DNA from: Neobacillus massiliamazoniensis
GTDB lineage: Bacteria > Bacillota > Bacilli > Bacillales > Cytobacillaceae
Length of the DNA: 64,000 nucleotides
NCBI RefSeq assembly: GCF_001048695.1
Contig: NZ_CVRB01000002.1
Span: forward strand, 372,001 to 436,000
Reading direction: 5' to 3'
Shown here piece after piece: positions 33,313 through 39,922 of this stretch. The notes under the pieces were generated by a model. That model made no database searches, was not told the origin of the DNA, and was given only the letters and a program-made list of their open reading frames with translations. Numbering within the stretch: the first letter of the stretch is position 1; every line of letters starts with the position of its first letter. The position numbers and the translations under genes are program-made.

Positions 33313-34194
33313 TTAAATCCCTCCTACTCTGTCAATTTGTAATTCTGGGGTGATAAGGAATCCTTTTAAATTCAATTCTTCCATCATCCTTTTCCCCTTT
33401 TGTATACCAATTAGAAATGCGGCAGTTGAAAAAGCATCTGCCATCATCGCAAATGGTGCGATCACACTACAGCTAATCAATTGATTGGGTGAGCGCTTAG
33501 TCCTCGGATTCAGTATGTGATGCACATCTGGAATCGTTTGACTCCTTCGTTCGTAACTCCCTGATGTGCAAATCGCTTCATTTGAAATCTCTACAGTTTC
33601 AATGATTTTATCCTTTTGCAATGGATGCTGGATCCCTATCTTCCACGGACCTCCATTTTCATCAACACCACCTGCATACAAATCTCCCCCAGCGTTGATA
33701 ATAAACCCTGGAAATTCCTTCAACTCATTGGCGGCCAAATCGATGGCAAATCCTTTGGCCACAGCTCCTAAATCCAAGACGAGTGGTTTTTTTAACGTTA
33801 ATGTACGTGTTTGTGGATGTAAGACGATATCACGATACGTAACGGAATCAGCTGAAGAACTCTCCATAAGATTTCCCGTTAAATAATCACGGTTAAATCC
33901 TGACTGCTCCATTGTTTTTCCCACCGTAGGATCGAATATTCCGTCGGTCAATTTAGCCATTTCAATTGCAAAGAACAGGGGCTGATATAAAAATGGACTT
34001 ATTTCCACTGGAGCTCCGACGATTTGGCATGCCTGCATCAGTTCGCTTGAAGAAGTAAAACGACTGCAAGCTTGCTCCACTTTTTGAAAGGCTTGGAATG
34101 CACGATTTATTTTTTCTTCTGTTTCTTCCTTTGATATCTTACTGATGACCTGTATATCAACAACGGTATCCATGTACAATTTCGTTTTTCTCAT
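33313..34194 (-). CDS. ApbE family FAD:protein FMN transferase
   Basis: A 293-aa ApbE: MDTVVDIQV at the start, GIFDPTVGKTMEQSGFNRD, VLDLGAVAKGFAIDLAA, INAGGDLYAGG and the metal-binding MADAFSTAAF. It has no signal or lipobox, unlike many secreted ApbE proteins, so it acts from the cytosol or its export is not evident. It transfers FMN from FAD to Thr in an SGAT-type motif; the FMN-binding protein next to it has exactly such a motif. The gene starts 4 nt after that partner. Confidence 0.92.
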   Translation of the reverse strand: MRKTKLYMDTVVDIQVISKISKEETEEKINRAFQAFQKVEQACSRFTSSSELMQACQIVGAPVEISPFLYQPLFFAIEMAKLTDGIFDPTVGKTMEQSGFNRDYLTGNLMESSSADSVTYRDIVLHPQTRTLTLKKPLVLDLGAVAKGFAIDLAANELKEFPGFIINAGGDLYAGGVDENGGPWKIGIQHPLQKDKIIETVEISNEAICTSGSYERRSQTIPDVHHILNPRTKRSPNQLISCSVIAPFAMMADAFSTAAFLIGIQKGKRMMEELNLKGFLITPELQIDRVGGI

Positions 34195-34198
34195 TTTC

Positions 34199-34729
34199 TT
34201 AACCTTTATTTTGGGCTTGATTTAGGGCATCTTGTACTGCATCCTCAAAAGCTTGTGTACTATAGGTTGCACCTGATACATTCAATACTTGTGCACTTTG
34301 CTTCTGCAATACCTCATCTGGCAGCCCGACGATGTCACTTTCCGAATAGTGCATGGCAAAATTACTAATTGCCACATCTGTGATTTTATCGTTCTTAATG
34401 GTTACCTGAACATCCATTGATCCACGTCTGTTCATCCCTGAACCAGTAAAGGTGCCATCTTTATACAGGCTGTTCTTTTGGGAGCTGCTTGCTTGCGAAC
34501 CATTTGATGAATCACTATTGGTTTGGCTGCTATTGCTTTGAGATCCACTTGATGATTGCCCTAGTTGCAACCCATTTAATGACTGACTATTTGTTTGGGT
34601 ATTACTTGCAAGATGTTGTCTCGGCTGTCCCATGGTTGCTTGGGTTTCAGTAGTGAAATAACCAGCTGCATAAACCGCTGCAACGGCAGTGGAACAAAGA
34701 AGTACCCACTTTTTATCCGTCTTTTTCAT
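34199..34729 (-). CDS. membrane-anchored FMN-binding domain protein
   Basis: A 176-aa protein. Residues 8-25 are a single hydrophobic anchor, residues 28-88 a low-complexity Ser/Gln/Asn linker, and residues 89-172 an FMN-binding (RnfG/NqrC-like) domain. The motif VSGATYST at residues 151-158 is the ApbE flavinylation site, with Thr155 as the expected acceptor. It should face the outside, tethered to the membrane. It is the first gene of the operon with ApbE, RnfD-like and two-component genes. GTTAGGAGGATATTT precedes the ATG. Confidence 0.9.
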   Translation of the reverse strand: MKKTDKKWVLLCSTAVAAVYAAGYFTTETQATMGQPRQHLASNTQTNSQSLNGLQLGQSSSGSQSNSSQTNSDSSNGSQASSSQKNSLYKDGTFTGSGMNRRGSMDVQVTIKNDKITDVAISNFAMHYSESDIVGLPDEVLQKQSAQVLNVSGATYSTQAFEDAVQDALNQAQNKG

Positions 34730-35106
34730 CTAAATATCCTCCTAACACGATTCGTTCTCGTTATCTCTAGACAATAGCAGTATAAAATAGCAATATTAGA
34801 ATTTTCTTAGAAACACGTATACAAATTTTTTGTAAAAAATGATTAACAAGACCTTAATATATAGGACATATTCTGTTAACAAAATTACTTTATAGTATCT
34901 ATTAGTGGGGATAGCACGCGTGGCTATCATGGTATATGGCGAAGGTGGAGCCAATACTGCAAGAAAAAGTTACTCTTTGAAAATTTTCTCTATGAACATA
35001 TAATGACATCTATATCATACGAAGCAAAAATCTCATTGGTATTAATGGGGTTTTTAACTTCATTTATGTACTTTAAGCAAATAAAAGCTTTGTTTTTGAA
35101 ACCCTT
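34730..35106. other. gene-free upstream region of the flavinylation operon
   Basis: No supported gene. It must contain the operon promoter on the minus strand (a TATACT -10-like hexamer near 34784 without a good -35). GATAGC-acgcgtg-GCTATC at 34909-34930 is a short hairpin. The DNA is AT-rich between it and the MITE-like element. Confidence 0.4.
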
Positions 35107-35290
35107 ATTCTTTAGGCTGTGTTAAACTTGCCTGTTGATTTGCGCTCAAGAAGCGAGCATCCGCGGGCGTTCCGGGGAGCCTCCTCGGCGCTTAAGCGCC
35201 TGTGGGGTCTCCCGCAGGAGTTTCGCGCCTTCCGCTCCAATCAACATAGTGTCAAAAATCAACAATGACCTTTAACACAGCCATTCTTTA
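35107..35290. mobile_element. 168-bp MITE-like element with 8-bp target duplication
   Basis: The element occupies 35115-35282. Its ends are the perfect 12-bp inverted repeats GGCTGTGTTAAA and TTTAACACAGCC. It is flanked on both sides by ATTCTTTA (35107-35114 and 35283-35290), an exact 8-bp duplication. The core is GC-rich and palindromic (GCGCTTAAGCGC; CTCCTGCGGGAG) in contrast to the neighbouring AT-rich DNA. It encodes no protein, so it must have been moved by a transposase in trans. 8-bp duplications are made by several insertion sequence families. Confidence 0.85.
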
Positions 35291-35345
35291 AAAAGCCGAG
35301 TTTTTGCCGACTCGGTATACATAAATCTTTTCTGTGAAAGCGTTT

Positions 35346-35466
35346 ATTTGCGAATCTTAAGCGCTTATTTGCGAAAATAAAAAGTTTATTTGCGATTTAA
35401 CCTATTTTATTTGCGAAACTAAACCGTTTATTTGCGAAATCCCCCCTTCTATTTGCAAATTTCGGA
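35346..35466. repeat. tandem array D2: six 21-bp units
   Basis: ATTTGCGAA or a close variant starts at 35346, 35367, 35388, 35409, 35430 and 35451, an exact 21-bp period; the last copy is ATTTGCAAA. It lies just upstream of the RNase J gene. It is the same family as the array at 28189-28271. A small CCGAGT/ACTCGG hairpin (35297-35318) stands between it and the MITE-like element. Confidence 0.9.
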
Positions 35467-35544
35467 TTTACTGCCCGTTCCAAATAAAAGAATTCTAAAA
35501 GGGAATACTAACGATATTTACATGGATTTGGGGGGACAAAAATA

Positions 35545-37218
35545 TTGGGAACCAACGAAAATACTTTATCCATTTTTGCATTAGGCGGTATAAACGAAAT
35601 TGGAAAAAACATGTATGTGGTTCAATATTCCGATGACATTGTGGTCATCGATTGCGGCGGTAAGTTTCCCGATGAGAGCTTGTTGGGAATTGATTTGATT
35701 ATCCCTGATATTACCTATCTTGAAGAGAATCAGGATAAAATTCGGGCTTTGGTTGTGACACATGGGCACGAAGATCATATCGGCGGTATTCCTTATTTTT
35801 TAAGAAAACTAAATGTACCTATTTATGCGACACGTTTTACTCTTGGATTAGTTGAATTAAAATTGACCGAGCATCGGCTAAAAAGAGATACCAAACTCAT
35901 TGCGATTGACTCGGACTCAAAACTCGAGTTTGGTGAAATTGGGGTCTCTTTTTTTAAAGTTAGCCATAGCATTCCTGATTGTCTTGGGATTGTTTTTCAA
36001 ACACCGGAAGGAACTGTCGTCCATACCGGTGACTTTAAATTTGATTTAACACCTGCTAATAACCAATATGCGGATATTCATAAAATGGCTGAAATTGGCA
36101 GGCAGGGCGTCTTGGCTTTAATATCGGAGAGTACGAATGCCGAACGAAAAGGCCTGACCCCATCGGAGCGAATGGTAGGAGGCCATATGAACGAAGCCTT
36201 CATGAAGGCTCAGGGGAAAATCTTTATCTCGACCTTCGCCTCCAATGTTAATCGAGTTCAGCAGGTTGTGGATGCAGCCATGCTGACCAATCGAAAGCTG
36301 GCATTGGTTGGCCGAAGTATGGTCAATGTTGTTTCAGTTGCGATGGAACGAGGCTATATTCATATTCCTGAAGGGATGTTAATTGAAGCAGGCGAAGTCG
36401 ATCAGCTGTCTCCGGAAAAGGTTGCCATCCTTTGTACTGGGAGCCAAGGAGAGCCTATGGCAGCCCTTTCCCGTCTCTCTAGCGGTAACTACCGAGATGT
36501 TTCCATATACCCTGGGGACACTGTCATTTTAGCAGCATCACCGATCCCTGGGAATGAACGGGATGTTTCAAAAATCATCGACAACTTATATCAGCTCGGT
36601 GCTAACGTGATTTATGGCTCTGGAAGCACCACGGGAATGCATGTTTCCGGACATGGCTATCAAGAAGACTTAAAGCTCATGCTGACATTAATGAAACCTA
36701 CATATTTTATTCCGATTCACGGCGAATATCGGATGCTGCACCATCATCGGTTGTTAGCCGAATCGGTTGGAGTAGAAGAAGGAAACACATTTATCATTAA
36801 AAATGGTGATGTCGTCGATATCGAACACTCGATTGCGAGGCAGACTCGCTCGATTCCTTCAGGAGATACGTATGTGGACGGAATGGGTGTCGGCGATGTC
36901 GGGGATATTGTATTGCGAGACCGGAAGCAGCTTTCTGAAGATGGAATGCTCGTGGTGGTAATCACCATAAATAAAACGGACCGGAAGATTATTTCCGGAC
37001 CTGACACCATTACGCGCGGATTCGTGTTTGTCAAAGATTCGGAGGACCTCCTAAAAGAGGTGAATCGACTTGTTAAAAAAACCGTTACCGACTTACAAGA
37101 CGAAAATATCCGCCAATGGAGCATCATCAAACAAAATATCAAAAAATCAGTAGGTCAATATTTATACGCCCAAACAAAACGGAAACCCATGATACTCCCT
37201 ATCATAATTGAAATTTAA
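35545..37218 (+). CDS. ribonuclease J
   Basis: A 557-aa metallo-beta-lactamase/beta-CASP nuclease, full length compared with Bacillus RnjA (555 aa). The metal motif THGHEDHIGG (residues 72-81) is intact, unlike RnjB, which has a degenerate HGHDEN. Other blocks are VHTGDFKFDLTP, ILCTGSQGEPMAALSR, HVSGHGYQEDLKLML, IPIHGEYRM and the C-terminal KPMILPIIIEI. It cleaves RNA 5'-exo and endonucleolytically in the cytosol. Start TTG follows TTGGGGGGAC. Its position next to YuiD is not where rnjA or rnjB sit in Bacillus, so it may be a third paralogue. Confidence 0.88.
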   Translation: MGTNENTLSIFALGGINEIGKNMYVVQYSDDIVVIDCGGKFPDESLLGIDLIIPDITYLEENQDKIRALVVTHGHEDHIGGIPYFLRKLNVPIYATRFTLGLVELKLTEHRLKRDTKLIAIDSDSKLEFGEIGVSFFKVSHSIPDCLGIVFQTPEGTVVHTGDFKFDLTPANNQYADIHKMAEIGRQGVLALISESTNAERKGLTPSERMVGGHMNEAFMKAQGKIFISTFASNVNRVQQVVDAAMLTNRKLALVGRSMVNVVSVAMERGYIHIPEGMLIEAGEVDQLSPEKVAILCTGSQGEPMAALSRLSSGNYRDVSIYPGDTVILAASPIPGNERDVSKIIDNLYQLGANVIYGSGSTTGMHVSGHGYQEDLKLMLTLMKPTYFIPIHGEYRMLHHHRLLAESVGVEEGNTFIIKNGDVVDIEHSIARQTRSIPSGDTYVDGMGVGDVGDIVLRDRKQLSEDGMLVVVITINKTDRKIISGPDTITRGFVFVKDSEDLLKEVNRLVKKTVTDLQDENIRQWSIIKQNIKKSVGQYLYAQTKRKPMILPIIIEI

Positions 37219-37221
37219 ATT

Positions 37222-37264
37222 AGGTGTCAGGCACTGGTAGTTATGTAAACCTGGTGCCTGACAC
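37222..37264. repeat. GGTGTCAGGCAC hairpin repeat
   Basis: GGTGTCAGGCAC and GTGCCTGACACC pair over 12 bp, 4 nt past the RNase J stop, with no T run. The word GGTGCCTGACACC recurs at 50710-50722, so this is a dispersed intergenic repeat that may also end transcription. Confidence 0.6.
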
Positions 37265-37379
37265 CCAAATTCGATGCTTTTATTAAAATTTTTTCATTAT
37301 CAGGATGGTCTTCGTTCTGAAAACAACCTAGTTTTTGGTATGCTAGGTGTATAAAGTCAATTTTTAATAGGAGGACCAA

Positions 37380-37859
37380 ATGTTTTTATCTTATCCATTG
37401 TTGGCGGCTCTATTAGGGATGCTGATTGCCCAATTTGTCAAAATCCCGATTCACTTTTTAACATCAAGAGAAATAAAATGGGATCTGATGTTCAGTACCG
37501 GCGGCATGCCAAGTTCTCATACAGCATTCGTTATTTCCTTAACAACCGCCATCGGATTGACCTCAGGGTTTTATTCCAATGAGTTTGCCATTTGCGTCGT
37601 TTTTGCCGCAATTGTCATGCATGATGCAACGGGTGTCCGCCGCCATGCCGGTTTTCATGCAGAGATTTTAAATAAACTAATGGCTGATTTCAACAGCCTG
37701 ATCGAAACGTTAAAAGACCCGGACCTTAAGAAAACAGAATCCGGGAAAAAATTAAAAGAACTATTAGGGCATAAGCCGGCAGAAGTGTTTTTTGGAGCCA
37801 TTACAGGTATCATTATTGCTTTTTTAACGTATGTATTCTATCCATTCCCACTTCATTAA
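37380..37859 (+). CDS. divergent PAP2 family protein, YuiD-like
   Basis: A 159-aa membrane protein: FVKIPIHFLTSREIKWDL, TGGMPSSHTAFVISLTT (the PSSH phosphate-binding motif of acid phosphatase/VanZ-type PAP2 folds), MHDATGVRRHAG, and ELLGHKPAEVFFGAITGI. It is the YuiD type of short divergent PAP2 protein, probably a membrane phosphatase of unknown lipid substrate. AATAGGAGG precedes the ATG. A strong terminator follows at 37875. Confidence 0.88.
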   Translation: MFLSYPLLAALLGMLIAQFVKIPIHFLTSREIKWDLMFSTGGMPSSHTAFVISLTTAIGLTSGFYSNEFAICVVFAAIVMHDATGVRRHAGFHAEILNKLMADFNSLIETLKDPDLKKTESGKKLKELLGHKPAEVFFGAITGIIIAFLTYVFYPFPLH

Positions 37860-37874
37860 GAGTTGTTAATAAAA

Positions 37875-37917
37875 ATGATCAGACCCCACATTACCAAGCG
37901 TGGGGTCTGATTATTTT
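37875..37917. terminator. terminator between convergent genes
   Basis: ATCAGACCCCAC and GTGGGGTCTGAT form a 12-bp perfect stem with flanking AAT/ATT pairs, ending the YuiD-like gene and the convergent oxidoreductase gene. Confidence 0.85.
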
Positions 37918-37923
37918 CAAATA

Positions 37924-38565
37924 TTATTCTGCTTCAGCAACAACAGTAAATCTTTCGTTCACATGTTGAGGATTTTCAATTTCATCAATAACTGCAATGG
38001 CATAATCAGCATAGCTAATATAGCTTTCACCTTTTGCATTGAGCATTAGGTTGTCCTTCCCTGTTTGATAAGAACCTGTTCGTTTACCTTCTGGGTTGAA
38101 GAATCCTGCTGGGCTAATATAAGTCCATTTAATTCCAGTTGTATTTTGTAATTCCTCAAGATTTTTACCCATATTTTTCGCAGTTGCAAGGTAGGCTTCA
38201 GGGAAATTAGGAGTGTCAAACACTCGTAATGTTTTCTCTTCATCAACAAATAAGCTTCCAGCCCCTCCAACGACAATTAATCTAGTGCTTGGAGCACCTT
38301 TTAACACGTCAATTAACACTTTACCAGCTTCTACATGCTGATGTTCTTGCCCTGGAGCAGCATTGAATGCATTTACGACTACATCAAATCCTTTAATATC
38401 CTCAGCTACTAGGTCAAAAATGTTTTTCTCCATTACTGCAACCTGCTGATTTTGAACTTTTGCTGCATCTCTAACAATCGCTGTAACTTCGTGACCTCTT
38501 TCAACAGCTTCCTTTAAGATTAGTTTACCTGACTTACCACTTGCACCGATAATTCCAATTTTCAT
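37924..38565 (-). CDS. NAD(P)H-binding oxidoreductase, YwnB-like
   Basis: A 213-aa atypical short-chain dehydrogenase/NmrA-like protein: MKIGIIGASGKSGKLILKEA (dinucleotide loop GASGKSG), VVNAFNAAPGQEHQHVEAG, IVVGGAGSLFVDEE and WTYISPAGFFNPEGKRTG. Bacillus YwnB is encoded next to the Rrf2-type regulator YwnA, as here. It probably reduces a flavin or quinone-like compound. ATG 38565 is preceded by GGAGG. It is divergent from the Rrf2 gene with two operator-like palindromes between. Confidence 0.85.
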   Translation of the reverse strand: MKIGIIGASGKSGKLILKEAVERGHEVTAIVRDAAKVQNQQVAVMEKNIFDLVAEDIKGFDVVVNAFNAAPGQEHQHVEAGKVLIDVLKGAPSTRLIVVGGAGSLFVDEEKTLRVFDTPNFPEAYLATAKNMGKNLEELQNTTGIKWTYISPAGFFNPEGKRTGSYQTGKDNLMLNAKGESYISYADYAIAVIDEIENPQHVNERFTVVAEAE

Positions 38566-38613
38566 GATCTATTTCCTCCAATTAGTGAATTTGGTTTACT
38601 TGTAACAGAAATG

Positions 38614-38699
38614 ATTACATGTAATAATATAAGTTACAGGTTTGTTGTTTGTCAACTAAAATCCATCCTAACTTGTAACTGCTTGTATTACATGTTAAT
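38614..38699. promoter_or_regulatory. pair of Rrf2-type operator candidates
   Basis: ATTACATGTAAT at 38614-38625 is a perfect palindrome and ATTACATGTTAAT at 38687-38699 is a near copy, 73 bp (about seven helix turns) apart between the divergent YwnB-like and Rrf2 genes. TGTAAC words nearby extend both sites. Binding by the Rrf2 protein to both promoters is the simplest reading. Confidence 0.65.
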
Positions 38700-38740
38700 T
38701 TCTTTATAATTAAGAAGTGAATGAAAGGAAGGCGAAAAAG

Positions 38741-39178
38741 ATGTCGATTAGCAGCCGTTTTGCTGTTGGAATCCATATTCTATCCCTATTAGAGATAAAT
38801 AAAGACAAAGTGAATACATCTGAGTTTATCGCTTCTAGCGTCAATACGAATCCTGCTGTCATACGAAAGATTACGGGTATGCTGAAAAATGCAGGATTGG
38901 TCAAAGTCCGACCTGGTGTTGCGGGTGCGTCTCTGGCAAAGGAATTGACTCATATCACATTACTAGATGTATACAAAGCCGTTAACGTCGTCCAGGATAA
39001 AGAGTTATTTGGCATGCATGAGAATCCAAATCCAGATTGTCTTGTTGGGCGGAACATACAAAAGGCAATCGATCCCATTTTCTCTGCAGCTGAACTCGCA
39101 TTAGAAAAGGCTTTAGGAACAGTAACGATTGCAGATGTGGTAAAGGATATTTTAGAAAAAGAAAAATCAATGTCGTAA
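38741..39178 (+). CDS. Rrf2 family transcriptional regulator, YwnA-like
   Basis: A 145-aa winged-helix regulator: SISSRFAVGIHILSLLEINK at the start, SEFIASSVNTNPAVIRKITGMLKNAGLVKV as the DNA-binding domain and a dimerisation helix at the C-terminus. It has a single Cys (NPDCLVG), not the three-Cys Fe-S site of IscR/NsrR, so it is a cluster-less Rrf2 protein such as YwnA. AAAGGAAGG supports ATG 38741. It most likely represses itself and the divergent oxidoreductase. Confidence 0.87.
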   Translation: MSISSRFAVGIHILSLLEINKDKVNTSEFIASSVNTNPAVIRKITGMLKNAGLVKVRPGVAGASLAKELTHITLLDVYKAVNVVQDKELFGMHENPNPDCLVGRNIQKAIDPIFSAAELALEKALGTVTIADVVKDILEKEKSMS

Positions 39179-39245
39179 GCGATATAATTTTTTTCTTTGG
39201 AATAGCGTAGTCTTTCAACAGGCCCGACTTGCCTGTGACACCGAA

Positions 39246-39275
39246 AAAACCTTGCCAATTTGACAAGGTTTTCTC
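39246..39275 (+). terminator. terminator of the Rrf2 gene
   Basis: AAAACCTTG and CAAGGTTTT pair around a 9-nt loop, 67 nt past the Rrf2 stop. Confidence 0.6.
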
Positions 39276-39381
39276 GGTTTATTGTTTCATATTTTGATTG
39301 GTATCACTCATCATTCGTATTGAACGTTTTCTAAACATTCCCCAAAAAATAACTAAAGAGATAGAATTAAAAGCTAGGTAA

Positions 39382-39742
39382 TTAAACTGGTTACTGTGAC
39401 CGTATTGAAGAAAAATCGCCGAACAGGGGCAAATTAAACTGGTTACTGTGACCGAAATTAAAGATAGATCTCCGAAACGGACAAATTAAACTGGTTAACG
39501 TGACCCAAATTGAAGAGTGATCGCCGTAACGGGCAAATTAAACTGGTTAACGTGACCCAAATTGAAGCAAGATCTCCGAAATGGGCAAATTAAACTGGTT
39601 AACGTGACCCAAATTGAAGCAAGATCTCCGAAATGGGCAAATTAAACTGGTTACTGTGACCAAAAATGAAAAAGATAATCGAAACGGGCAAATTACGTGA
39701 CCAGTTTGGAAAAAATGATTGATTTCAGGCATGTAAACTTTT
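39382..39742. repeat. tandem array B: six 52-bp units plus a degenerate tail
   Basis: TTAAACTGGTTA starts at 39382, 39434, 39486, 39538, 39590 and 39642: an exact 52-bp period six times over. Units share ACTGGTTAACGTGACCCAAA and a GGGCAAAT end, and two neighbouring units are identical over most of their length. From 39693 the pattern decays (TTACGTGACCAG). It is unrelated in sequence to array A, but the period is the same. It lies between convergent genes. Confidence 0.92.
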
Positions 39743-39780
39743 TTACGTACCCGATATCACTCGATATAAAACAAATTGTG

Positions 39781-39916
39781 TATGTAGATGCTCCCTACGT
39801 GCACGTAACAGCGTCGTTTTGTGGAAAATATCTACGTAGAACCTCTCTACGTTAACGAATTGGCACTAATTAGAAAAAAACGTCCACGTAGACCCCATCT
39901 ACGTGGACGTACCTGC
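39781..39916. repeat. array E: three 52-bp spaced TACGTAGA units
   Basis: TATGTAGA at 39781, TACGTAGA at 39833 and CACGTAGA at 39885 are spaced exactly 52 bp, each followed 8-12 nt later by an inverted CTACGT. The third unit is a perfect 13-bp hairpin that ends the SNF2 gene on the minus strand. The sequence differs from array B directly to its left. Confidence 0.75.
39876..39913 (-). terminator. terminator of the SNF2 helicase gene
   Basis: ACGTCCACGTAGA and TCTACGTGGACGT form a 13-bp perfect stem; on the minus strand seven T follow. It starts 10 nt past the helicase stop and is also the last unit of array E. Confidence 0.9.
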
Positions 39917-39922
39917 CCCAAT

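Noticed and set aside
39547..39732. 61-codon minus-strand ORF in array B
   Set aside because: It only reads through the repeat; a 52-bp step shifts the frame at each unit, so no repeated protein is encoded.
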